A stretch of 64,000 bases of DNA from PALSA-607 sp036510735 (GTDB lineage: Bacteria; Actinomycetota; Actinomycetes; Acidothermales; Acidothermaceae), in the NCBI GenBank assembly GCA_036510735.1, contig DATCDK010000240.1, forward strand, positions 5,653-69,652, in the 5' to 3' direction. The notes beneath the pieces are model-generated. The model worked only from the letters and a program-made list of their open reading frames with translations. It did not search any database and was not told the DNA's origin. Of this stretch, positions 17,069 to 25,316 are shown piece by piece (position 1 is the stretch's first letter; each line of letters begins with the position of its first letter). The translations under genes were made by a program, and so were the position numbers.

Positions 17069-17842
17069 TCACTGGTGTTCGGCGGTGAGTCGCTGACGTC
17101 GCAGGCCCTCAGCTATTGCGGCGGCTGCTGCCCTCATCGGCGGCACCGACTCGGTGATCCGCGGGCTGGTCAGCGGCGCGATCACGGCGACCGCAGCGAC
17201 AACGCTGTCGCCGTCAACGAATACAGGCACGGCCAACGACGAGACCCCGAGCCGATGCTCCTGCGCGCTGCGCGCGACTCCCGTGCGCCGAACTTCGACA
17301 AGTTGGCGGCGGAGCACTCGTGGGTCGGTATTCGTGAACGGCGTGTGCTGCGTCAGTGCGGCCATCACCTCACTGACGACGTCGTCGCTCGCGTAACCGA
17401 GCAACGCCTTGCCGACCGCTGTGCAATGCAACGGGAGGAGCGCTCCGGGTCGATGCCGGGTTGAAACAGTCCGCGTGCCAGACAGACGCTCGACGACCAT
17501 CGCACGCGATCCCTCGAGCACGGCAAGGTGCACGGTGTGGCCTGTTGCTGCGACTAGGTCTTGCAGATGCGGCTGGGCAACTTCGCGCAGTGTCGTTGGA
17601 GCTGAGAGCAGCCCGAGACGCCAGAGCCGGGCACCGATCGAGTACGCGCCGTCCGGGCTTCGGGTCACCAGCCGCGCGCCGACGAGCTCGGCAACGAGTC
17701 GGTGCGCAGTCGGCAGCGGCAGCTGCGCGCGCTGACCGATCTGCGACAGCGTCAAGCTCGGGTGGCTCTCGTCGAACGCGCCGAGGACAAACAGCGTCCG
17801 GCCGGCCGCCGACCGTGCGTCATCGCTTCGCCGTGCCGTCAC
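17069..17842 (-). CDS. IclR-family transcriptional regulator (second copy)
   Basis: Regulator of 257 residues with an N-terminal winged helix (LTLSQIGQRAQLPLPTAHRL) and an IclR effector domain (GHTVHLAVLEGSRAMVVERL; LHCTAVGKALLGYA). It is divergent from the FAD-SDR-dikinase-carboxylase operon and most likely controls it. An ATG lies at 17860, but the GTG at 17842 is preceded by GGGAGG at ideal spacing, so I take 17842. With that start, the operator-like site at 17854-17870 falls in the leader rather than over the start codon. The effector may be the ketone substrate or an intermediate, which is inference. Confidence 0.88.
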   Translation of the reverse strand: MTARRSDDARSAAGRTLFVLGAFDESHPSLTLSQIGQRAQLPLPTAHRLVAELVGARLVTRSPDGAYSIGARLWRLGLLSAPTTLREVAQPHLQDLVAATGHTVHLAVLEGSRAMVVERLSGTRTVSTRHRPGALLPLHCTAVGKALLGYASDDVVSEVMAALTQHTPFTNTDPRVLRRQLVEVRRTGVARSAQEHRLGVSSLAVPVFVDGDSVVAAVAVIAPLTSPRITESVPPMRAAAAAIAEGLRRQRLTAEHQ

Positions 17843-17853
17843 CGCGTCCTCCC

Positions 17854-17870
17854 GTTCCATCAGGTGGAGA
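17854..17870. promoter_or_regulatory. Degenerate operator-like inverted repeat
   Basis: GTTCCATCAGGTGGAGA fits the 7-3-7 pattern with mismatches in the right arm (GGAG for GGAA). It lies 12 bases before the GTG of the second IclR gene on the minus strand and 19 bases from the perfect site at 17889, so the two could bind a pair of dimers. Confidence 0.4.
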
Positions 17871-17888
17871 ACGCCACTCTAAAGGGAA

Positions 17889-17905
17889 CTTCCACATCGT
17901 GGAAG
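17889..17905. promoter_or_regulatory. Perfect operator-like inverted repeat in front of the dikinase-carboxylase operon
   Basis: CTTCCACATCGTGGAAG has perfect 7-base arms around ATC. This is the best copy of the island's TTCC-N7-GGAA motif. It lies between the divergent IclR gene and the FAD oxidoreductase gene, 71 bases before the latter, in the right place for control of the operon. Confidence 0.6.
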
Positions 17906-17975
17906 GATCGCCTGACACCGCTCCCGCCAGGGGCCACGCTGAGCCCGAAAAGCCGAGCAGAGGGGACGACGCGTG

Positions 17976-19652
17976 ATGGCAGCGAGCAGGTATGACGCCG
18001 TCGTCGTGGGCGGGGGCCACCACTCGACGATCATCGCGCCCTACCTCGCACGCGCCGGCATGTCGGTCGCCGTCTTCGAAGCGTCAGGGCGCCTCGGCGG
18101 AGCTGCGCTGAGCGGGCCCGGGCCAGCGCGGGGCTACACCATGAATCACTACTCGCATTGGACCCGCTTTTACTCCCATCCCGCCTACCGTGACTTCGAC
18201 CTGCGCGCAGAAGGCTTGCAGTACGTCTTCCCCGAAGGTAACGAAGCGATGGTGTTCGACGACGGCACTGCTTTCGTCGGGTGGTCGGCCAGTCGCGTCG
18301 TCGACGAATCCGGTTCGCAACAGCCCTGGGACGAGGGTCTTCGACGTACCGAAGCGGCCATCAGAAGGTTCTCCGGCGTCGATGCCGACACGTACGTGCG
18401 GTTCCACGAGGCCTACGTCAAGGACTGGAAAGCGGCATTCGGACGGCACCGTTTCACCGCACCAACTCCGTGGAGCACACCCGATCCGCTCGAGTCGCTG
18501 ATGCGCGAAGGCGGCGTCATCGAGCCTGTGCACCAGTTCATGAGCGCGCGTCAGCTCGCGTACGATTTCTTCGAATCCGACGAACTCCGCACCCTCTTCA
18601 TGCGAGCTGCAACGACCTCGACCGGCGCATTCCCTGACGACGTCATCGGGCTGCAAGGACTCGTGCACGTTCTCGCATTGACGCTCTCGCTCGAACCGGC
18701 GGCGATAGCCGTTGGTGGCACCGGCGCCGTGACCGACGCGCTGGTCAGTGCGGGCCGGCGTCGCGGCGTCGAGTACTACACGCACGAGCCGGTCGCTGCG
18801 ATTGTTCGGGGCGGAACCCGCGCCACCGGGATTCGGTTGGCAAGCGGAAGCGTGGTGTCCGCCGACCTGGTCATCAGCGGGCTCGGGGCGCCGCAAACGA
18901 TCCTCGATCTCCTGTCTGACCTGCCGCTACCGCAGCGCGTCGCGCATCGGCTCCGCAATATTCACTTCGACCGCGGTCAGTTGATCTGGATGAACGTCGC
19001 GGTTCACGAACTGCCCGACTACTCGGCTGCGAACAGTGACGCGGCAGTCGGCGAGCAGCCGCGGCTGTATTGGGGGCCTAAGGACCCCGACTGGCTTGCG
19101 ACGAGGTACCAGGCCGAGATCATGACCAAGGGCTACTCGAGCCGATCGTTCGCGTTCTCTTCCGCCGACACCATTTGGGATCGATCGCGCGCCCCGGTCG
19201 GCGAACATCTCGTCGGTCTGGAGGAGTTCACGGCGCCCTTGCGACTGTTCGGTCGCGACGACTGGAAGCGAATCGAACAGGAGGCTGTCGACACGATCAT
19301 CGAACAGTGGCAGCGATACGCGCCGAATATGACGCGCGAGAATATTGCGTCCATTCATGTCGCGATGCCGCGCGACATCTTCGCGACACATCCGGACATG
19401 GCGGAAGGCGGGTATAGCCAGGGCAGCACAATCGCGAGCCAGCTCGGTCGCTTCCGCCCGATCCCGGAGCTCTCGTCATACCGATCCGTGCTCGAGAACC
19501 TGTACATGTGCTCGTCGAGCATGCATTCCGGATCCGGCATCGGTCGTGGCAGCAGCCTTAACTGCTGGCGGGCCATCGCGACTGATCTCGGGCTCGATGC
19601 CGAGGCCGACCTGCGCGCCACGACTTCCGCCGACGCTATCGGTCAATCGTGA
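17976..19652 (+). CDS. FAD-dependent oxidoreductase, phytoene-desaturase-like
   Basis: Flavoprotein of 558 residues in the NAD(P)/FAD amine-oxidase/phytoene desaturase superfamily. It begins with the dinucleotide motif DAVVVGGGHHSTIIAPYLAR and FEASGRLGGAA, and ends with the C-terminal FAD region MHSGSGIGRGSSLNCWRAIA. No membrane segment is evident. It is the first gene of the operon and its stop shares a base with the SDR start. Its substrate is unknown; with the SDR it may prepare or recycle a phenolic ketone for the downstream kinase and carboxylase. ATG 17976 is preceded by GAGGGGA; the adjacent GTG 17973 is possible. Confidence 0.8.
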   Translation: MAASRYDAVVVGGGHHSTIIAPYLARAGMSVAVFEASGRLGGAALSGPGPARGYTMNHYSHWTRFYSHPAYRDFDLRAEGLQYVFPEGNEAMVFDDGTAFVGWSASRVVDESGSQQPWDEGLRRTEAAIRRFSGVDADTYVRFHEAYVKDWKAAFGRHRFTAPTPWSTPDPLESLMREGGVIEPVHQFMSARQLAYDFFESDELRTLFMRAATTSTGAFPDDVIGLQGLVHVLALTLSLEPAAIAVGGTGAVTDALVSAGRRRGVEYYTHEPVAAIVRGGTRATGIRLASGSVVSADLVISGLGAPQTILDLLSDLPLPQRVAHRLRNIHFDRGQLIWMNVAVHELPDYSAANSDAAVGEQPRLYWGPKDPDWLATRYQAEIMTKGYSSRSFAFSSADTIWDRSRAPVGEHLVGLEEFTAPLRLFGRDDWKRIEQEAVDTIIEQWQRYAPNMTRENIASIHVAMPRDIFATHPDMAEGGYSQGSTIASQLGRFRPIPELSSYRSVLENLYMCSSSMHSGSGIGRGSSLNCWRAIATDLGLDAEADLRATTSADAIGQS

Positions 19653-20392
19653 TGACGACCAAAGACCTCGATGGATCGCGGGTACTCGTTACTGGTGCCG
19701 CGCGCGGCATCGGCCGCGCCGTCGTGCGTCACCTCGTCGACTCCGGAGCATTGGTGTTCGCGGTCGACATCGACACTGCTGGCCTTGAACAGGCCTTCAG
19801 CCAGACCACCGTGTGTACCCGAACCTGCGACGTGTCCGACGAGGTACAGGTTGCGCAGGCCGTGGCAGGCGCCGCTGAAAAGCTCGGCGGACTCGACGGT
19901 GTCGTCAATAGTGCCGCCATCGTCGCGGTGACCCGCAAATCCGCGGAACACGTCGGGGTCTACGAGTTCAACCAGGTCATGGCCGTGAACGTGCGTGGAC
20001 CGTGGCTCATCTACCGTGCCGCACTGCCGGTCCTCGCCGCCGCCGGTGGTGGCAGCGTGGTGAACCTGGCCAGCGAAGTCGCCTACAGCGGCTCGACGAA
20101 CCTCGCGCACTACGTTGCTAGCAAGGCGGCGGTCGTCGGCCTGACCCGGGCACTGGCTCGCGAGGCTGGCGCCAACAAGGTTCGAGTCAACGCGGTCGCA
20201 CCAGGATTCACCGATACCGAAGGCGCCCGGGCAATCGGCGACCCAGACAGTTACGACACGACCACGACCCCACTCGGACGCGTCGGCTATCCAGACGACG
20301 TCGTGGGGGCGGTGGCTTTTCTGCTGTCCGCGGCGAGTGCCTTCATTACCGGTCAGGTGTTGCTCGTCAACGGCGGCCGCGTCATGGCATGA
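19652..20392 (+). CDS. Short-chain dehydrogenase/reductase
   Basis: Classical SDR of 246 residues. The cofactor motif is VTGAARGIGRAVVRHL, with Asp in FAVDIDTAG suggesting NAD(H). The NSAAIV segment corresponds to NNAG, Ser lies in VVNLASEVAYSG, and the catalytic YxxxK is YVASK. ATG 19652 overlaps the preceding stop as TGATG. In anaerobic ethylphenol degradation an SDR oxidises 1-(4-hydroxyphenyl)ethanol to 4-hydroxyacetophenone, and a similar alcohol-to-ketone step would fit this position ahead of the kinase, but that is inference. Confidence 0.88.
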   Translation: MTTKDLDGSRVLVTGAARGIGRAVVRHLVDSGALVFAVDIDTAGLEQAFSQTTVCTRTCDVSDEVQVAQAVAGAAEKLGGLDGVVNSAAIVAVTRKSAEHVGVYEFNQVMAVNVRGPWLIYRAALPVLAAAGGGSVVNLASEVAYSGSTNLAHYVASKAAVVGLTRALAREAGANKVRVNAVAPGFTDTEGARAIGDPDSYDTTTTPLGRVGYPDDVVGAVAFLLSAASAFITGQVLLVNGGRVMA

Positions 20393-20444
20393 CGCCCAAC
20401 AACTTCTAAGACCACAACGATTGCTCAGCCACGAGGAGACCGTC

Positions 20445-22289
20445 ATGACGTTAACCGAGGACAGCACTTCAGTTCGCCGCTTCCCCGACCCGTACAGCAT
20501 TCCAACGCCGGACGGCGCGCAGGGCTGGGAAGACATGTATCCGTACTACAACCGATTCCTCGAATCGCGCCGCGACCGCGACTCCAAGCGAACCTGGTTC
20601 CGCAACGGCATGCACTTCCCCGAGCCGATGCCGCCCTTCGACATCGTGACGTCAGATAGTGCCTTCATGAGCACCGGAGTGATGAACACCCGCGTCTTCG
20701 CGCTGCCGCCAGCGCTCGGCATCGATGTGCGCGTGCTCAACGGCTACGTCTACATGTCCGCCAATGGCGTCGAGAATCCGGAGGAGATCGGGCACCGCGC
20801 CGAGGAGTTCGCGGTGCGCGTCGGGTACTACTACCAGAACTGGCCGGACATCTACGCGAAGTGGGAAGCGAAGGTCAGAGCCGAGATCGCGAAGCTGCAA
20901 GCTGTCGCGATTCCTGCGCTTGGGGAATTCGAGCCGGTCGAAGATGTGCTCGCCAACCGGGGAGTGACGTCGTCGAACGATTTTCTCGTCGCGTACCAGG
21001 CGATCCTCGCGTCGCTTGACGCGGCCTGGAACCTGCACAGCGAGTTGCTCAACATGGGCTACGCGGCTTACCTGAACTTCCTGATGATCCTCCGCGGTCA
21101 TTTTCCGGAGATCAGCGACCAGTCGGTAGCGAAGATGGTCAGTGGCGTCGAAGTCTTGCTGTTCCGCCCGGACGACGAACTGAAGAAGCTGGCCGCGCTG
21201 GCGATAGAGCTTGATGTGACAGGACGATTCGCAGCGGGCCGGCTCGAGTCGTTGCGCGCCGACCTTGCCGAATCGGGAGCCGGCCAAAAGTGGAATGCGG
21301 CCTACGACGAATCGGCCGATCCCTGGTTCAACTTCTCCTACGGCAACGGGTTCTACCATCACCATCGGAGCTGGAGCGACGACCCGACCTTCCCGCTGAC
21401 GATCATCGCTGAATACATCGGGCGGCTGCAAAAGAACGAGGACCTGAGGCGGCCGCTGGAAGCTGTGAGCACCGAGCGCGACGCCGTGGTCGACCGCTAC
21501 CGGTCGCTACTTGACGCGGACGACGTGCAGGCGTTCGACGAGGCGCTTGGCCTTTCTCGGGTCGTGTTCCCCTACGTCGAGAATCACAACTTCTTCATCG
21601 AACACTGGTACATGACCAAGTTCTGGAACAAGATGCGCGAGCTCAGTGAGGTCTTCGTTCGATTCGAGTTCTTCGCCGATGTCGACGACATCTTCTTCAT
21701 GCGCCGAGCCGAAGTTGGCGACGCGCTGGTCGACGTCCAGATGTCCTGGTGTGGTGGCGGCGAACCCCTCGGTCCCGACTACTGGCCGAGCATTATCGAA
21801 GAACGTCGGCGCATTCACGCGGCACTCAAGCGATGGACGCCACCACCCGCATTGGGCCCGGCACCCGCCGAGATCGTCGAGCCAATGACGATCATGCTGT
21901 GGGGCATCACGGACGACCAGGTCAAGAGCTGGCTCGACGCGCAGAGCGGTGACGGCGTGGTCCGCGTGTTGTCGGGGTTCGCGGGCAGCCCTGGCGTAGC
22001 CGAAGGCCCGGCCCGCGTGGTCATGAGTCCGGGAGATCTCGACTTCCTTGTCGACGGCGAGATCCTGGTCGCACCGATTACGAGCCCCAGCTGGACGCCG
22101 GTGTTCGCGCGCATCAAGGGCGCAGTCAGCGACATCGGCGGGATCATGTGTCACGCGTCGATCGTGTCGCGGGAGTACGGGTTGCCGGCAGTAGTCGGCA
22201 CTGGCACGGCTACGGCGACGATCAAGACCGGGCAGATCATCAGGGTCGACGGCGACAAGGGGATCGTCACGATTCTTTCGGACTCATGA
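20445..22289 (+). CDS. PEP-synthase-like phosphotransferase subunit with phosphohistidine domain (HpeHI / phenylphosphate synthase A type)
   Basis: Protein of 614 residues from ATG 20445, which has a good AGGAG site. The C-terminal part is the swivelling phosphohistidine domain of PEP synthase: GFAGSPGVAEGPARVV, then GGIMCHASIVSREYGLPAVVG with the phosphorylated His at residue 570 (codon 22152-22154). The first 480 residues are the substrate-side region with aromatic-rich stretches such as FYHHHRSWSD and ENHNFFIEHWYMTKFW. No C-terminal PEP/pyruvate TIM barrel is present. The size and layout match PpsA of phenylphosphate synthase and the kinase of the hydroxyphenylethanone pathway. With the next protein it would move the beta-phosphate of ATP to a phenolic hydroxyl, giving for example 4-phospho-acetophenone. 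Family is firm; substrate is inferred from neighbours. Confidence 0.85.
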   Translation: MTLTEDSTSVRRFPDPYSIPTPDGAQGWEDMYPYYNRFLESRRDRDSKRTWFRNGMHFPEPMPPFDIVTSDSAFMSTGVMNTRVFALPPALGIDVRVLNGYVYMSANGVENPEEIGHRAEEFAVRVGYYYQNWPDIYAKWEAKVRAEIAKLQAVAIPALGEFEPVEDVLANRGVTSSNDFLVAYQAILASLDAAWNLHSELLNMGYAAYLNFLMILRGHFPEISDQSVAKMVSGVEVLLFRPDDELKKLAALAIELDVTGRFAAGRLESLRADLAESGAGQKWNAAYDESADPWFNFSYGNGFYHHHRSWSDDPTFPLTIIAEYIGRLQKNEDLRRPLEAVSTERDAVVDRYRSLLDADDVQAFDEALGLSRVVFPYVENHNFFIEHWYMTKFWNKMRELSEVFVRFEFFADVDDIFFMRRAEVGDALVDVQMSWCGGGEPLGPDYWPSIIEERRRIHAALKRWTPPPALGPAPAEIVEPMTIMLWGITDDQVKSWLDAQSGDGVVRVLSGFAGSPGVAEGPARVVMSPGDLDFLVDGEILVAPITSPSWTPVFARIKGAVSDIGGIMCHASIVSREYGLPAVVGTGTATATIKTGQIIRVDGDKGIVTILSDS

Positions 22290-23374
22290 CCTACATCAGG
22301 CGCTTCGGCGACCTGAGGCTCACCGATCGCCCTGACGTGGGCGGTAAGTGCGCCAGCCTCGGCGAGCTGATTCATGCCGGGATAGAGGTTCCCGACGGGT
22401 TTGCTGTCACGGCCGGCGCGTTCGAGGCCTTCAGGGATCAGGGCTCGTTGCGGGACGATCTCAAGCGCATTGTGCGCTCGGTCGACCCGAGCCGATCCAG
22501 CGATCTCGACGCTGCCCACACGGCGGCATCCGAACTCGTCGCGGCGACGCCGATACCGCAAGAGGTCGTTGATCAGATCGTGGCTGCCTACGGCGAGTTG
22601 TGCGAGGCCGCGGGCGACGAGGCGCTCCCCGTCGCCGTCCGGTCGTCCGGCATTTCAGAAGACGGTGACGTGACGAGCTTTGCCGGCCAGCAGGAGACCT
22701 ACTTGTGGGTGGTGGGCGCGCACGACGTGATCGACAACGTCCGCGCGTGCTGGGCAAGTCTCTACACACCGCAGGCCATTGCCTACCGCTCCCAACTCCC
22801 CGAGGAGGTGGCGTTCGAATCGACGTTGATCTCCGTTGGCGTGCAGGCGATGGTCGACGCGGAGGTAGCGGGCGTCGCCTTCACCGTGAGCCCGCGAACC
22901 GGCGACCGGTCGGTTATGGCGATCAACGCAAGCTGGGGCCTGGGGCAAGCCGTCGTGTCCGGCGAAGTGACGCCAGACGAATACTGGCTGTCGAAGATCG
23001 GTCTCGACGTGACCAGCAGCACGGTCGCTCGCAAGACGATGCAGTGCGTCCCGTCGACAACAGGTCGAGGTGTCATCACGATTCCGGTGCCCGACGATCA
23101 GCAGGACGTCGCGTGCCTGGCGCCTGAGTCGATCCGCGAGCTGGCGGACATCGCGATTCGGGTCGAGCAGCACTACGGCTGCCCGCAAGACATCGAATGG
23201 GCGAGGACGCGCGCCACGAACGGCAGGCCGGCGCGGATCGTGCTGTTGCAGTCGCGGCCCGAAACGAGCTGGAAGAAGCGACAGGCTGAATCGAGAGCAA
23301 AGACGGGATCCAGTGCCGCGGCTTCGTACCTTTCCGTGATCCAGAACGCGGGAACGGGAGTGCGCAAAGCGTGA
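22286..23374 (+). CDS. PEP-synthase-like ATP-binding subunit (HpeHI / phenylphosphate synthase B type)
   Basis: Protein of 362 residues equal to the N-terminal ATP-grasp domain of PEP synthase/PPDK. Key stretches are VGGKCASLGELIHAGI (Lys21), AVRSSGISEDGDVTSFAGQQ (118-136), GVAFTVSPRTGDRSVMAINA and the closing DIEWA plus VLLQSRPETSWK. It phosphorylates the His of the partner subunit using ATP, releasing AMP and phosphate in known homologues. The 40-kDa size and separate gene match PpsB of phenylphosphate synthase. ATG 22286 overlaps the previous stop by four bases, so the subunits are translationally coupled. The C-terminal 30 residues are Ala/Ser/Gly-rich and probably disordered. Confidence 0.87.
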   Translation: MTYIRRFGDLRLTDRPDVGGKCASLGELIHAGIEVPDGFAVTAGAFEAFRDQGSLRDDLKRIVRSVDPSRSSDLDAAHTAASELVAATPIPQEVVDQIVAAYGELCEAAGDEALPVAVRSSGISEDGDVTSFAGQQETYLWVVGAHDVIDNVRACWASLYTPQAIAYRSQLPEEVAFESTLISVGVQAMVDAEVAGVAFTVSPRTGDRSVMAINASWGLGQAVVSGEVTPDEYWLSKIGLDVTSSTVARKTMQCVPSTTGRGVITIPVPDDQQDVACLAPESIRELADIAIRVEQHYGCPQDIEWARTRATNGRPARIVLLQSRPETSWKKRQAESRAKTGSSAAASYLSVIQNAGTGVRKA

Positions 23375-23823
23375 GCAGTGACGCGTTGCCGAGTTGGCAG
23401 GATCTGCTTGCCCTCGTCGAGCATCTCGAGACCACTGACTTCGAGGATTTCGTCGTCGAGATGCCCGGCCTCACCATTCGTGTGTCACGCCGTGGTCTCC
23501 CAGATGCAGTAGCCGTCATTCCAGCCGCGGTCATGCCGCCCGCCGGAGCCGATGAGCAGGTTGTACAACCAGGCGGTGTCGAGATCACCGCTCCGATCGT
23601 CGGCCTGTTCTTCCGACGACCGGCGCCGGACCAACCGCCTTTCGTTGACGTCGGGAATGACGTCACCGTCGGTGCGACGATGGCGATCATCGAGGTCATG
23701 AAGATGATGGTGCCCGTCGAGGCGACTGTCGCCGGACGGATCGTCGCCGTGCTCGCGGAAGACGGCGACATGGTCGAGTCCGGCCAGCCGTTGTTCGTCG
23801 TCGACGCTAGCGGCGTCACATGA
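23371..23823 (+). CDS. Biotin carboxyl carrier protein
   Basis: BCCP of 150 residues. The N-terminal helix/strand region (DFVVEMPGLTIRVSR) resembles AccB, and the C-terminal biotinyl domain carries VDVGNDVTVGATMAIIEVMK with biotinyl Lys111 in EVMKMM. It carries carboxybiotin between a biotin carboxylase and the carboxyltransferase encoded next. GTG 23371 overlaps the kinase stop as GTGA. A separate biotin carboxylase gene, expected for a three-part enzyme, is not in the window. Confidence 0.93.
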   Translation: MSSDALPSWQDLLALVEHLETTDFEDFVVEMPGLTIRVSRRGLPDAVAVIPAAVMPPAGADEQVVQPGGVEITAPIVGLFFRRPAPDQPPFVDVGNDVTVGATMAIIEVMKMMVPVEATVAGRIVAVLAEDGDMVESGQPLFVVDASGVT

Positions 23824-25316
23824 GAACAGTCCGTCTGGTCGACACGAGTACGCGTGACGGCAACCAGAGCCTGTGGGGAGCGACCGGCCTCACGACCGGC
23901 ATGGTCGAAGCTGTCGGCCCGTCCCTTGAGCGCGCCGGATTTCTCGCGATCGACTTTACGTCGTCGACCCATTTGTCGGTCGGCGTTCGCTGGCATCACG
24001 AGGATCCGTGGGAGCGAATACGGCGGATGCGCGCCGTCGTCCCCACGACACCTTTGTCGTTGATCACGACGGGTATGCGCTTCATGGCCTGGGACCGCTC
24101 GCCCGAGTCGGTGATGCGACTCGCGATGCGATCGCTGGCGAAGCACGGAATGCGGCGGCTGCAGGTATTGGAGCCGTCGAACGACGCCGCTGCCGCCAGC
24201 AAGGTCGCCCGGCTCGCGAAGGATGAGGGCATCGAGATCGTGGTCGCGGCCGTGACCTTCACGGAGTCGCCCGTGCATACCGACAGCCTGTATAGCGAAG
24301 CGGCGGCGAAGCTTGCGAAAGATCCGGCGATTGACGCCGTCTATCTCAAAGACCCAGGCGGACTGCTCACGCTTGAACGAGCTGCCACGCTGATTCCGGA
24401 GCTTCGTGCCGCGGTCGGTGAGACTCCGCTTGAGTTGCACAGTCACTGCACGACCGGCGTTGCCCCACAGGTCTATGTGCTTGCCGCGCAGCTCGGCATC
24501 GACGTGCTGCACACCGCGATCGGCGCACTGAGCAACGGCACCAGCCAGCCGTCCGCGACCAAGCTCGTCGAGAACCTGAGTGCGGTCGGGATAGCTGTCG
24601 ACGTCGACCTCGATGCGATCGCTGAGGCAGAGCGGCTCATCGGGCGTTTCGCCGAAAAACAACATCTTGAGCCCGGTCGACCACTCGAGTACGACCTCAG
24701 CGTGCACCGTCATCAAGTTCCCGGCGGCATGATGGCGACCCTGCGTCGGCAGATGGTCGAGCTTGCGATGCCCGAGTTGTTTCCGCGAGTGCTCGAGGAA
24801 GTCGCGCTGGTACGCGCCGAACTCGGTTACCCCATCATGGTGACGCCCTACAGCCAGTTCGTTGGTAGCCAGGCGGTGCTCAACGTGATGAGCGTGCAGT
24901 CGGGCAAACCCAGATGGTCGCAACTTCCCGACGAGATCATCCGCTACGTGCTCGGGCATTTCGGACCACCGCCGGGCCCCATCGCCGACGTCGTCATGGA
25001 GCGCGTCCAGACCGCGCCACGCACCAAGGAACTCGACCTGCCGCTGCCTGACCCGACTATTGATGAACTGCGCAACCGAGTCGCGTCGAGTCTCGGACAT
25101 CAGGTTGGCGACGACGAGGTCGTGCTGCGTCTGGTGCTTCCGGGTGACCAACTTGATGCGATCACCCGCCCTGCAGTCGCGTGGCACGACAATCCTGCGT
25201 CTGCAAGCACGTTCATCGCGGGCGTGAACGCGCTGCAAAAATGGCGGTCGATCAACGTTACCCGTGGCACCGAACGCGTCGTCTTGAACCGCGCATCAGC
25301 ACAGGAGGCGCCGTGA
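23820..25316 (+). CDS. Biotin-dependent carboxyltransferase (pyruvate carboxylase/oxaloacetate decarboxylase-type)
   Basis: Carboxyltransferase of 498 residues with the HMGL-like TIM barrel. The entry motif is LVDTSTRDGNQSLWG (Asp8), the carbamylated Lys of the metal site is K177 in VYLKDPGG, and the metal His pair is H207/H209 in LELHSHCTTGVA; AIGALSNGTSQPS follows. There is no fused biotinyl domain, which is supplied by the preceding gene. In the proposed pathway it would carboxylate the methyl group of a (phospho)aryl methyl ketone to an aroylacetate. It belongs to the family that acts on keto-enol substrates such as pyruvate. ATG 23820 overlaps the BCCP stop by four bases. Confidence 0.88.
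   Translation: MRTVRLVDTSTRDGNQSLWGATGLTTGMVEAVGPSLERAGFLAIDFTSSTHLSVGVRWHHEDPWERIRRMRAVVPTTPLSLITTGMRFMAWDRSPESVMRLAMRSLAKHGMRRLQVLEPSNDAAAASKVARLAKDEGIEIVVAAVTFTESPVHTDSLYSEAAAKLAKDPAIDAVYLKDPGGLLTLERAATLIPELRAAVGETPLELHSHCTTGVAPQVYVLAAQLGIDVLHTAIGALSNGTSQPSATKLVENLSAVGIAVDVDLDAIAEAERLIGRFAEKQHLEPGRPLEYDLSVHRHQVPGGMMATLRRQMVELAMPELFPRVLEEVALVRAELGYPIMVTPYSQFVGSQAVLNVMSVQSGKPRWSQLPDEIIRYVLGHFGPPPGPIADVVMERVQTAPRTKELDLPLPDPTIDELRNRVASSLGHQVGDDEVVLRLVLPGDQLDAITRPAVAWHDNPASASTFIAGVNALQKWRSINVTRGTERVVLNRASAQEAP

Noticed and set aside
1..17842. Recent horizontal transfer of the aromatic island marked by mobile elements
   Set aside because: No transposase, integrase, tRNA or flanking repeat was seen, and base use looks like the rest of the window.
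20337..20444. Longer N-terminus for the phosphohistidine kinase subunit beginning at 20337
   Set aside because: The extension overlaps the SDR gene in another frame, and ATG 20445 has a clear AGGAG site.
19643..20536. 297-codon minus-strand frame opposite the SDR gene
   Set aside because: Shadow of the SDR, whose GxxxGxG and YxxxK motifs are intact.
23076..25238. 720-codon open frame on the minus strand across the BCCP and carboxyltransferase genes
   Set aside because: It is antisense to two genes with intact catalytic motifs, its translation is Arg/His-rich without domains, and it reflects GC-rich third positions read on the opposite strand.
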